From the NCBI GenBank assembly GCA_018500065.2, contig JAHBAO020000405.1, positions 1 through 9,291 of the forward strand: a DNA stretch of 9,291 nt, in the 5' to 3' direction. The translations under genes and the position numbers were made by a program. Shown piece by piece: positions 1 through 6,831 of the stretch (positions within the stretch are counted from its first letter, which is position 1; every line of letters starts with the position of its first letter). The notes below the pieces were generated by a model that made no database searches, was not told the origin of the DNA, and saw nothing but the letters and a program-made list of their open reading frames with translations. This DNA is from Octadecabacter sp. GTDB taxonomy: Bacteria > Pseudomonadota > Alphaproteobacteria > Rhodobacterales > Rhodobacteraceae.

Positions 1-94
1 CTCCAGTTGTTGAACTTAGAACCGCGTAATTGCGATCCTGATGCCAAAAGCAACGGAGGGGTCATCAAATGAGTTTCGCGGTGTTTCAGCCCCT

Positions 95-106
95 CACATC
101 GATGTG
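95..106. repeat. 12-bp perfect palindrome beyond the anti-sigma stop
   Basis: CACATCGATGTG is a perfect dyad lying 12 bp beyond the anti-sigma stop codon. No T run follows on either strand, so it is not a standard intrinsic terminator. It could be a protein-binding site or chance. The rest of 1-118 has no gene I can defend. Confidence 0.3.
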
Positions 107-118
107 TAAGTCGCGTGA

Positions 119-823
119 TCAGAGGGTGGTGATTGCACCAATCGCAAGAAGATCACCTGTCGCCACACCTTCGGGTGAGCCGCCAATTGGTTCATCGGTC
201 ACCGCAAATGAACCCCCCATGAGACGCGTGCGCAGATCATCAGGCAGCGAGACTTCTGTAATCACGCCCTCATTGCTCAGGATGCCCAATGAAATCGCGT
301 CGCCATCTTCAATAAGCCAGAGTTCGACGTCTCGATCTGCAATTCTGTCGCCTCTCTGCCATTCAACAAACAACGTATTGCTATCTTCGACATAGGCCGC
401 CGCAATCACGATGCTCGTATCTTCAGCGACCATTTCTGCAACGTAGCTCGGAACGGGTGTTGCGGGCTGCATGTAATTGCCAAACTGCAATGCAAGAATC
501 AGCACGAGGGCCGCAGCCCCTGCCCCGATAAAGGCAGGAAGAATGCCAAGCTTGTGCCAAATACGCTGCGCGCTTTCCGGATAGGCCTGCGCTGTAATCT
601 GCGTGAACAAGCCCTTGGGCGGGGTCACCGGATCAATCGTTTCCACGAGCGTGCTGAAATGGATATCCCAATCTTCGACCAGACTGGCAAACCGCAGGTC
701 CGTGCGGGCACGCCGTTGCGCCTGGGTCAGCGCGTCGCCGGACAGCAACCCAAGACTAAGCTCAGCGGCGAGAATATCGTCGCCGCCAAAGTCGTCCTCA
801 GGGATGGTGTTCTCGTCGCTCAT
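119..823 (-). CDS. RskA-type membrane anti-sigma factor
   Basis: Predicted single-pass inner-membrane anti-sigma factor of 234 aa, inferred to hold the neighbouring ECF sigma factor inactive until an envelope signal releases it. Visible parts are an acidic cytoplasmic N-terminus (about residues 1-90) with a short helical segment of anti-sigma type (ILAAELSLGLLSGD, 17-30), one hydrophobic membrane helix at about 92-114, and a C-terminal periplasmic domain of the anti-sigma-K (RskA) kind ending in LLAIGAITTL. The protein has no cysteine, so it is not a ChrR-like zinc anti-sigma factor (no HxxxCxxC). The frame stays open upstream to 985, but the ATG at 823 is chosen because it overlaps the sigma-factor stop as ATGA, the usual translational coupling for such pairs. 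The upstream extension would lie wholly inside the sigma gene. The family call is by recognition; the signal sensed is unknown. Confidence 0.85.
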   Translation of the reverse strand: MSDENTIPEDDFGGDDILAAELSLGLLSGDALTQAQRRARTDLRFASLVEDWDIHFSTLVETIDPVTPPKGLFTQITAQAYPESAQRIWHKLGILPAFIGAGAAALVLILALQFGNYMQPATPVPSYVAEMVAEDTSIVIAAAYVEDSNTLFVEWQRGDRIADRDVELWLIEDGDAISLGILSNEGVITEVSLPDDLRTRLMGGSFAVTDEPIGGSPEGVATGDLLAIGAITTL

Positions 824-1362
824 CGGCTCAGACAGTCTTTCAAACTTAATAGGCTGCGGCGCAGCCATGTTCGCATTGTATTTAGCGGCACGTCGAAACG
901 CGCCGCGAGGTCGGCATACGTATCCCCGTCTAGATAGGCACCGCGAACTGCCGTTGCACGGTCGGGTTGTAGTTCGTCCAAACACGCATCGATTTGCGCA
1001 CGCTCGGATGCTGCCACGGCGAGGTCTTCCGGCCCCATAGCGGGATCACTTGGTTCAGCAACCCCATCAAGGCCGCTGTCTGGTTTCATGCGCCGCAACC
1101 GATCAATCGCGCGGTTACGTGCAATCGTCGCGAGCCAACTGATCGGGCTGGCACGCCCCGTCGCAAAAGTTTGCGCCCCACCCTGCCAAAGACGCAAGTA
1201 AACTTCTTGCAATACGTCCTCGGAAGCGGCGCGGTCCTTCAAGACACGCAGGATAATGCCAAAGAGTTTCGCACTCGTTGCAGTATACAACCCTTCGAAC
1301 GCCGCGCGGTCATTCAGCGCGACCCGATGGATCATATCCTCAATATCTTGGCGTGTGGTCAT
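820..1362 (-). CDS. ECF RNA polymerase sigma factor (SigK-like)
   Basis: Sigma-70 family protein of 180 aa with only regions 2 and 4, the usual size for an extracytoplasmic-function sigma factor; it would direct RNA polymerase to a small stress regulon. Region 2 spans about residues 20-93, with the core-binding helix SEDVLQEVYLRLW (48-60) and the promoter-melting stretch ISWLATIARNRAIDRLRR (74-91). Region 4 spans about 122-174, with the helix-turn-helix in DTYADLAARFDVPLNTMRTW (147-166). The ATG start is preceded by GAGGGG on the minus strand about 11-12 nt away, an acceptable if slightly long spacing. The gene is followed at once by its anti-sigma gene. This pairing with an RskA-like partner supports a SigK-type assignment. 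Autoregulation is typical of the group, but I could not identify a convincing -35/-10 pair upstream. Confidence 0.92.
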   Translation of the reverse strand: MTTRQDIEDMIHRVALNDRAAFEGLYTATSAKLFGIILRVLKDRAASEDVLQEVYLRLWQGGAQTFATGRASPISWLATIARNRAIDRLRRMKPDSGLDGVAEPSDPAMGPEDLAVAASERAQIDACLDELQPDRATAVRGAYLDGDTYADLAARFDVPLNTMRTWLRRSLLSLKDCLSR

Positions 1363-1511
1363 TTGGCGGACGTCCCCTCATCACGCAGCATGACATAATG
1401 AACTCCAATTACAAGCAGACCGAATGGCCCTTCCCCTTGCGGCGTGCCGCGATATGTTGCATCCAAATCGCAAAGCGAGCACGCACATTTTGATAAATTA
1501 AGGGCACCGAC
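1363..1511. promoter_or_regulatory. Divergent spacer between sigma factor and cobS
   Basis: This 149-bp spacer separates two divergent transcription units and must hold promoters for both. It contains a GC-rich inverted repeat GCGGC-GT-GCCGC at 1439-1450 and an AT-rich patch TTTTGATAAATTAAGG just before cobS, but no -35/-10 pair on either strand that I would defend. I saw no cobalamin riboswitch here: the spacer is short and lacks a GCCACTG-like B12 box. Neither strand holds a convincing small gene. Confidence 0.5.
1500..1504 (+). promoter_or_regulatory. Ribosome binding site for cobS
   Basis: AAGGG lies 7 nt before the ATG at 1512, good Shine-Dalgarno spacing that supports this start. Confidence 0.7.
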
Positions 1512-2501
1512 ATGGCCGAAGAAAACCTTGACCCAAATATGAAGCCAACCGAAGAGATTTCAGTCCGTGAAATGTTCGGCATTGATACCGACATGAAGGT
1601 CAAAGGCTTTCCAAAAGGTGCGGGTGACCGCGTTCCTGAAATTGACCCGACGTACAAATTTGACCCCGACACCACGATGGCGATTTTGGCAGGCTTTGGC
1701 TACAACCGCCGCGTCATGGTGCAGGGCTACCACGGGACAGGTAAGTCCACCCACATCGAACAAGTCGGCGCACGTCTGAACTGGCCAACTGTGCGCGTGA
1801 ACTTGGACAGCCACATCAGCCGGATTGATTTGATCGGTAAAGACGCGATCAAACTGCGTGACGGCGTGCAAGTTACCGAATTCCACGAGGGCATCCTGCC
1901 GTGGGCGCTGCGCAACCCTGTGGCGATCGTGTTTGATGAATACGATGCGGGCCGCGCGGACGTTATGTTCGTGATCCAGCGCGTTCTTGAGGCCGATGGT
2001 AAACTGACGCTGATGGACCAGAACGAAATCATCACCCCGAACCCGAACTTCCGCCTGTTCGCGACCGCCAACACAGTTGGCCTTGGCGATACCACGGGCC
2101 TCTATCACGGCACACAGCAGATCAACCAAGCGCAGATGGACCGTTGGTCCTTGGTCGCGACGTTGAACTACCTGTCCCATGATGCGGAAACCAACATCAT
2201 CCTGTCCAAAGCGCCGACATTCAACACCGACAAAGGCCGCAAGACGATTTCCCAGATGGTGACCGTCGCAGACCTGACACGCACAGCGTTCATGAATGGT
2301 GATCTGTCGACAGTTATGTCTCCACGCACCGTCATCGCATGGGCCGAAAACGCGCGCATTTTCCAAGATGTCGGCTACGCATTCCGCCTGAGCTTTCTTA
2401 ACAAATGTGACGAGCTGGAGCGCCAGACGGTTGCCGAATTCTACCAGCGTTGCTTTGACGAAGAATTGCCGGAAAGCGCAGCAAGCTTGAGCTTGGGATG
2501 A
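1512..2501 (+). CDS. cobS: Aerobic cobaltochelatase subunit CobS
   Basis: AAA+ ATPase of 329 aa, matching the family's usual size of about 330. With CobT it forms the chaperone-like ATPase complex that drives CobN to insert cobalt into hydrogenobyrinic acid a,c-diamide in the cytoplasm, the committed metal step of aerobic B12 synthesis. Visible motifs are Walker A GYHGTGKST at residues 72-80 (K78), Walker B VAIVFDEYD at 137-145 (D142, E143), and a sensor-1-like ATANT with N187. A GLGDTTGLYHGTQQ stretch and MDRWSL follow, as in the CobS branch of MoxR-like ATPases. The N-terminal segment with SVREMFGID is typical of CobS. The stop overlaps the ATG of a 42-codon ORF as ATGA, and cobT follows, so cobS is probably the first gene of an operon. 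No truncation or missing catalytic residue was seen. Confidence 0.96.
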   Translation: MAEENLDPNMKPTEEISVREMFGIDTDMKVKGFPKGAGDRVPEIDPTYKFDPDTTMAILAGFGYNRRVMVQGYHGTGKSTHIEQVGARLNWPTVRVNLDSHISRIDLIGKDAIKLRDGVQVTEFHEGILPWALRNPVAIVFDEYDAGRADVMFVIQRVLEADGKLTLMDQNEIITPNPNFRLFATANTVGLGDTTGLYHGTQQINQAQMDRWSLVATLNYLSHDAETNIILSKAPTFNTDKGRKTISQMVTVADLTRTAFMNGDLSTVMSPRTVIAWAENARIFQDVGYAFRLSFLNKCDELERQTVAEFYQRCFDEELPESAASLSLG

Positions 2502-2626
2502 ACGGCATCAGCGCGTCCTTAGCCATTTTCGCCTGTGGTGTCGCAAATACAGGTGGTGTGGCTGCGCAGGAAGTACAGCTGGGCTATAAAGACCGTATTG
2601 TGATGTGCCCCAGCGGGAAAAACTAA
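2498..2626 (+). CDS. Possible 42-aa small protein between cobS and cobT
   Basis: A short ORF fits exactly between cobS and cobT. Its ATG overlaps the cobS stop (ATGA at 2498-2501), and its TAA at 2624-2626 directly abuts the cobT ATG at 2627. The protein begins MNGISASLAIFACGVA, a hydrophobic alanine/glycine-rich stretch, followed by VAA-Q at residues 21-24, which resembles a signal-peptidase site, and a 19-residue polar tail ending CPSGKN. It has cysteines at 13 and 37. The N-terminus lacks the basic residues expected of a good signal peptide, and the IFAC stretch is a poor lipobox. I recognise no family. It is in the same frame as cobT, so it could instead be a former N-terminal extension or a leader whose translation feeds ribosomes to cobT. 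No strong Shine-Dalgarno is visible; translation would rely on coupling to cobS. Confidence 0.4.
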   Translation: MNGISASLAIFACGVANTGGVAAQEVQLGYKDRIVMCPSGKN

Positions 2627-4501
2627 ATGAACAAACCAACCGACAACCCTGCTGATCCGTTCAAAAAGGCGCTTGCCGAGGCCACGAAGGTCATGGCGGA
2701 TGATCCTGAACTGGCGGTGACGTTTACTGTGGACCCTCCGGGCGCGACGCAAGAAACCGTGCGCTTGCCGCAGGTGTCCCGCCGCATGACACGCGAGGAA
2801 GTCTTAATCGCGCGTGGCACGGCGGATGCCTTTGCGCTGCGCCACAAATACCATGACGCCAAAGTGTCCGCGAAATACATGCCGCAAGGCCAGATGGCGC
2901 AGGACCTTTACAGCGCGATGGAAAACGCCCGGGTTGAAGCCGTGGGCGCACGTCATATGCCGGGCACGGCGGGTAATATCGACGCCAAGATCGGCAACGA
3001 AGCGATCCGCAAAGGGTATGACCAGATCAAGGCCGCGTCCGAGGCTCCGCTGGCCACCGCAGCTGGCTACCTGATCCGCCACCTTGCCACAGGGCGAGAT
3101 ATGCCGCGTGGTGCTGAGAACGTGATGGAGCTGTGGCGCGGATTTATTGAAGATTCCGCAGGTGGAACCCTCGATGACCTGCAAGACACGCTGGAAAACC
3201 AAGCGGCGTTTGCCAAATTTGCCCGTCAGGTGATTTCGGATTTGGGCTACGGCGATCAATTGGGCGATGACCCGGACGACACCGGCGAAGAAGACCAAGA
3301 CGCAGACGAGGGTGGCGAGGAAGAACAAGAACCCGACAGCACCGGTCAGGACGACGGCGACGAAGACGAGACTGAGGGCACGCCCGAGCAATCCCAAGAA
3401 GAACAGCAGGACTCAGCTGAAGCGCAGGTCAGCATGGATGACAGTGCTGAATCCGAGATGGCCGAAGAAGCCGACATGCCCGAGGGCGAGGCCCCGATGG
3501 AGCCCCCCGCCCCGCAGCCCGTGTCAGACGCCGACCCCAACTACATCGTCTATTCCACCGATCACGACGAAGAAATCGGAGCGGAAGATTTGGCGGAACC
3601 GGCTGAGTTGGAGCGCCTGCGTGCTTACCTCGACCAGCAGCTTGAGCCGCTAAAGGGCGCGGTGTCACGGCTGGCCAACAAACTACAACGCCGCCTACAG
3701 GCGCAACAAAACCGGTCTTGGTCGTTTGACCAAGAAGAAGGCATTCTAGACGCGGGTCGTTTGGCGCGGGTTGTGGCCAACCCGACGACGCCGCTGTCTT
3801 TCAAGGTCGAGCAAGACACCGAGTTCCGCGATACCTGTGTGACGCTCTTGCTGGATAATTCCGGCTCCATGCGCGGCCGCCCGATTTCCATTGCAGCGAT
3901 CTGTGCGGATGTTTTGGCGCGCACCCTTGAGCGTTGTTCGGTGAAGGTCGAAATCTTGGGCTTCACAACCAAGGCTTGGAAGGGCGGATTGTCGCGCGAG
4001 GAATGGCTGGCCGAAGGTCGCCCGCAACAACCGGGTCGTTTGAACGATTTACGCCACATCATCTACAAACGCGCCGACGCGCCGTGGCGCCGTAGCCGCG
4101 ACAATCTCGGCCTGATGATGAAAGAAGGCCTGCTGAAAGAAAACATCGACGGCGAAGCGCTGGAATGGGCGCACCGCCGTATTGTGGCCCGCCAAGAAGC
4201 CCGCAAAGTGTTGATGGTGATTTCCGATGGCGCGCCGGTAGACGATTCAACTTTGTCCGTTAACCCCGCGAATTACTTGGAAAAACACCTGCGCGACGTG
4301 ATCGCGATGGTCGAGAAACGCAAAGCGGTAGAACTGATCGCGATTGGCATTGGCCATGATGTGACGCGCTATTACGACAAGGCCGTTACGATCACCGATG
4401 TCGAACAGCTCGCGGGGGCGATGACAGAACAACTCGCCAGCCTGTTTGACAGTGACCCACGTAAACGCGCCCGGGTTTTGGGGATGCGCAAAGCAGGTTA
4501 G
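2627..4501 (+). CDS. cobT: Aerobic cobaltochelatase subunit CobT
   Basis: CobT of 624 aa, close to the family's usual 600-650. It partners CobS in the ATPase complex that powers CobN-dependent cobalt insertion in aerobic cobalamin synthesis. Three parts are visible: an N-terminal helical region (about 1-210); a very acidic low-complexity linker rich in D, E, Q and S (about 211-305); and a C-terminal von Willebrand factor A domain (about 395-610). The vWA domain has a metal-ion-dependent adhesion site DNSGSM at 410-415 (D410, S412, S414), a GFTTKAW strand and an ISDGAP strand with D534. The ATG directly follows the TAA of the preceding 42-codon ORF. Only a weak GGGAAAA lies upstream, so initiation probably depends on upstream translation. 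The family call is firm. This is the B12 CobT and not the phosphoribosyltransferase CobT/CobU. Confidence 0.96.
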   Translation: MNKPTDNPADPFKKALAEATKVMADDPELAVTFTVDPPGATQETVRLPQVSRRMTREEVLIARGTADAFALRHKYHDAKVSAKYMPQGQMAQDLYSAMENARVEAVGARHMPGTAGNIDAKIGNEAIRKGYDQIKAASEAPLATAAGYLIRHLATGRDMPRGAENVMELWRGFIEDSAGGTLDDLQDTLENQAAFAKFARQVISDLGYGDQLGDDPDDTGEEDQDADEGGEEEQEPDSTGQDDGDEDETEGTPEQSQEEQQDSAEAQVSMDDSAESEMAEEADMPEGEAPMEPPAPQPVSDADPNYIVYSTDHDEEIGAEDLAEPAELERLRAYLDQQLEPLKGAVSRLANKLQRRLQAQQNRSWSFDQEEGILDAGRLARVVANPTTPLSFKVEQDTEFRDTCVTLLLDNSGSMRGRPISIAAICADVLARTLERCSVKVEILGFTTKAWKGGLSREEWLAEGRPQQPGRLNDLRHIIYKRADAPWRRSRDNLGLMMKEGLLKENIDGEALEWAHRRIVARQEARKVLMVISDGAPVDDSTLSVNPANYLEKHLRDVIAMVEKRKAVELIAIGIGHDVTRYYDKAVTITDVEQLAGAMTEQLASLFDSDPRKRARVLGMRKAG

Positions 4502-4548
4502 CCGGATCGTTCGGGGCAACATCGGATTTGAGTTTATTTGCCAAGATG

Positions 4549-4553
4549 AAGGA
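4549..4553 (+). promoter_or_regulatory. Ribosome binding site fixing the aminopeptidase start
   Basis: AAGGA lies 7 nt before the ATG at 4561. It favours that start over the in-frame TTG at 4528 and ATG at 4546, neither of which has a comparable upstream site. Confidence 0.75.
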
Positions 4554-4560
4554 TGAAGCG

Positions 4561-6408
4561 ATGTTCCAGACATTTGAGGTGTCCTCGAGCCCTGAAACAG
4601 GACCAGCGCGCCTGAAAGCGCTGCGCGCCGAGATGAAAACGCGAAAGCTGGACGGGTTTCTAATCCCCCGCGCGGACAGGTTCCAAGGTGAATATGTAGC
4701 GCCCTGTGATGAGCGATTGGCGTGGTTGACGGGGTTTACGGGATCGGCGGGCTTTGCCTGTGTTTTGAACGACAAGGCGGGCGTTTTCATCGACGGGCGC
4801 TACCGCGTGCAAGTGCGTGATCAAGTGGCGGATGTGTTCACCCCCGTGCACTGGCCTGAAGTTCAATTAGGTGATTGGTTGTGTGAAAACCTGCCCAAAC
4901 GAAGCGTGTTGGGCTATGATCCTTGGCTGCACACGGTGGCGCAAATTCGCGAGCTGACCAAAGCACTGGCTGCGTCATGTATTGAACTGCGCCCTGTCGG
5001 CAATCTGATTGATGCGATCTGGACGGACCGCCCTGCTCCGCCGTGTAATCCAATTCGGATCCATCCGGATCAATTGAGCGGTGAAATGTTTGACAGTAAA
5101 TGCGCGCGATTGGCTGCGGCACTTGAGAAAAACGGACTGCGGAATGCCTTTATCGCGCTGCCAGACTCGACTTGCTGGTTGCTGAACATTCGTGGCAGCG
5201 ACATTGCCCGAAATCCGGTCGTGCAGGCCTATGCTATTTTGGATTGGACCGATCAAGTGCATCTGTTCACAGACGCAGTGATTGATGATGCTGTCCGCGC
5301 CCATTGGGACGATGAGACCAAAGATAGAATTATCGACTCGGTCGAGATTCATCCGCTGGACGGGTTGGACAGCTTTATCGCAAAGGCCGAAGGCAGTACC
5401 TACCAGATTGATCCCGCATCGACGCCGCAGGCTGTCTTGTCGATGTTTGAAGCGCGAAAAGCCGAGGATGTCAGCCTGAAAATTGAAGAAGACCAAGATC
5501 CCTGCATTCTGCCCAAGGCGCGCAAAAATGCTGTTGAAGTTGCAGGCAGCCGTGCCGCGCATCTGCGCGACGGGGCGGCGATGGTGCGGTTTCTTGCGTG
5601 GCTGGACGCTGAGGCGCCCAAGGGCGGGCTGACGGAGATTGATGTTGTGACTGCCCTTGAAGGGTTTCGCCGCGAAACCAATGCCTTGCAAGATATTTCG
5701 TTTGAGACGATTAGCGGTGCGGGCCCCAATGGGGCCATCGTGCACTACCGCGTCAACGAGGACACCAACCGCCCTGTTAAGACGGGCGAATTGCTGTTGG
5801 TCGACAGTGGCGGGCAGTATCTTGATGGCACGACAGATATCACGCGCACGATTGCTATTGGCGAGGTCGGTTTGGCCGAAAAGACCTGCTTCACCCGCGT
5901 GCTGCAAGGCATGATCGCTATCAGCCGCGTGCGGTTCCCCAAAGGTGTCGCAGGGTCTGATTTGGACGCGCTTGCGCGGTATCCGCTGTGGTTGGCCGGG
6001 CAGGATTATGACCACGGAACGGGCCACGGTGTTGGGTCTTATCTTTGCGTGCACGAAGGGCCGCAAGGCCTTTCGCGCAAGGCGAAAACCCCTCTTGAAG
6101 TCGGCATGATCCTGTCCAACGAACCCGGGTACTACCGCGAAGGCGCCTTCGGCATTCGCATTGAAAACCTGATTGTCGTTCGCACAGCAGATGCCGTATC
6201 GGGAGGCGATGCACGTGACATGTTGGATTTCGAAACGCTGACCTATGTGCCGCTTGATCGCCGCTTGATAGATGCGACACTTTTGTCGGATGACGAACGC
6301 GCATGGATTGATCAGTATCATTCTGCTACGTTGCAAAAAATTGGCCCACATGTGGACGGATGGGCGTTTGATTGGCTTACAGCTGCCTGCGCACCCCTTT
6401 CGTCGTAA
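4561..6408 (+). CDS. Xaa-Pro aminopeptidase (M24B, three-domain type)
   Basis: Cytoplasmic metallo-aminopeptidase of 615 aa that removes an N-terminal residue preceding proline, helping degrade proline-containing peptides. It belongs to the long, three-domain M24B class like eukaryotic XPNPEP1 rather than the shorter E. coli PepP. Two creatinase-like N-terminal domains (about 1-320) precede a pita-bread catalytic domain. All five dinuclear metal ligands are present: D415 and D426 in VDSGGQYLDGTTDITRT, H489 in GTGHGVG, E521 in SNEPGYY and E535 in IRIENL. The accessory histidines H395 (VHYR) and H498 (VHEGP) are also present. The start is set by AAGGA seven bases upstream; the MFQTFEV opening is typical of rhodobacterial members. 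It sits 59 bp after cobT on the same strand with no clear terminator between, so read-through from the cob genes is plausible. There is no signal peptide. Confidence 0.94.
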   Translation: MFQTFEVSSSPETGPARLKALRAEMKTRKLDGFLIPRADRFQGEYVAPCDERLAWLTGFTGSAGFACVLNDKAGVFIDGRYRVQVRDQVADVFTPVHWPEVQLGDWLCENLPKRSVLGYDPWLHTVAQIRELTKALAASCIELRPVGNLIDAIWTDRPAPPCNPIRIHPDQLSGEMFDSKCARLAAALEKNGLRNAFIALPDSTCWLLNIRGSDIARNPVVQAYAILDWTDQVHLFTDAVIDDAVRAHWDDETKDRIIDSVEIHPLDGLDSFIAKAEGSTYQIDPASTPQAVLSMFEARKAEDVSLKIEEDQDPCILPKARKNAVEVAGSRAAHLRDGAAMVRFLAWLDAEAPKGGLTEIDVVTALEGFRRETNALQDISFETISGAGPNGAIVHYRVNEDTNRPVKTGELLLVDSGGQYLDGTTDITRTIAIGEVGLAEKTCFTRVLQGMIAISRVRFPKGVAGSDLDALARYPLWLAGQDYDHGTGHGVGSYLCVHEGPQGLSRKAKTPLEVGMILSNEPGYYREGAFGIRIENLIVVRTADAVSGGDARDMLDFETLTYVPLDRRLIDATLLSDDERAWIDQYHSATLQKIGPHVDGWAFDWLTAACAPLSS

Positions 6409-6489
6409 CATCGCAATACCGAGCGCACGGGCCAGCATCCCTGATCATGAAGATCACGGAACCACTGCCTTTTGGGGGGGACGAAACGA

Positions 6490-6831
6490 ATGTCTGATCA
6501 TATCAAAATAAAAGCCGCGTCTGGGACTTGGGTTGTACGTGCTGCTGGCGCTGTTCTGGGTGAAAGCAATAAGGCCTTGGAACTTATTGAAGGTGCCTAC
6601 CCTGAAGTTATCTACTTTCCGCGCGAAGACATCTCGATGGCGTTCTTTGACAAATCCGAGACGACATCAAGCTGCCCTCATAAGGGCGCTGCGACCTATT
6701 ATAATCTGGAAGCCAAAAGCGGCACCTTCGCGGATGCGGCTTGGTCCTATGAAACGCCCATTAATGGCGTGTCGCAGATTGCAGGTTACCTTGCCTTTGA
6801 TCCGGCTAAGGTCGCTGTCGAAAAGCTTTAA
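6490..6831 (+). CDS. DUF427 domain protein
   Basis: Small cytoplasmic protein of 113 aa covering the whole DUF427 domain, a family with no established biochemical role. Hallmarks are VRAAGAVLGESNKALELIE (residues 16-34), the YFPREDISMAFF block (42-53), SCPHKGAATYY (61-71) with the family's CPxKGxAxY signature, AWSYETP (84-90) and a final AGYLAFDPAKV. The ATG at 6490 is chosen over an in-frame TTG at 6472 because the family's N-terminus fits and a G-rich tract (seven G at 6474-6480) lies 9 nt upstream as a rough ribosome site. It follows the aminopeptidase by 81 bp. Its stop codon overlaps the stop of the convergent clc gene. No signal peptide or membrane segment is present. Confidence 0.9.
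   Translation: MSDHIKIKAASGTWVVRAAGAVLGESNKALELIEGAYPEVIYFPREDISMAFFDKSETTSSCPHKGAATYYNLEAKSGTFADAAWSYETPINGVSQIAGYLAFDPAKVAVEKL

Noticed and set aside
69..395. Plus-strand 108-codon ORF with a strong GGAGG 9 nt upstream of its ATG, overlapping an upstream stop
   Set aside because: From 119 on it lies wholly antisense to the well-supported anti-sigma gene, and its serine/arginine-rich product has no recognisable domain. The ribosome-site match is probably chance.
824..985. In-frame upstream extension of the anti-sigma gene to 985
   Set aside because: It would lie wholly inside the sigma-factor coding region. The ATGA coupling at 820-823 gives a better start.
1363..1511. Cobalamin riboswitch upstream of cobS
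   Set aside because: The spacer is shorter than a typical full B12 riboswitch and no GCCACTG-like B12 box is visible on the plus strand.
1560..2366. 268-codon minus-strand ORF opposite cobS
   Set aside because: It is antisense to an intact cobS with Walker motifs. The His/Val/Arg-rich translation is a shadow of the real frame.
3260..3530. Acidic low-complexity stretch in CobT as an inserted repeat
   Set aside because: An acidic linker between the N-terminal and vWA domains is a normal CobT feature, and no nucleotide repeat unit is visible.
4975..6438. Long 487-codon minus-strand ORF opposite the aminopeptidase
   Set aside because: It is antisense to a gene with all catalytic metal ligands intact. 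Its product has no recognisable domain and it is a typical high-GC shadow frame.
6432..6446. TGATC-ATGAA-GATCA hairpin after the aminopeptidase as a terminator
   Set aside because: The stem has only five AT-rich pairs and no T run follows.
6474..6480. Seven-G run before the DUF427 gene as a phase-variation tract
   Set aside because: It lies outside the chosen coding region and seven bases is short. It is better read as a crude ribosome binding site.
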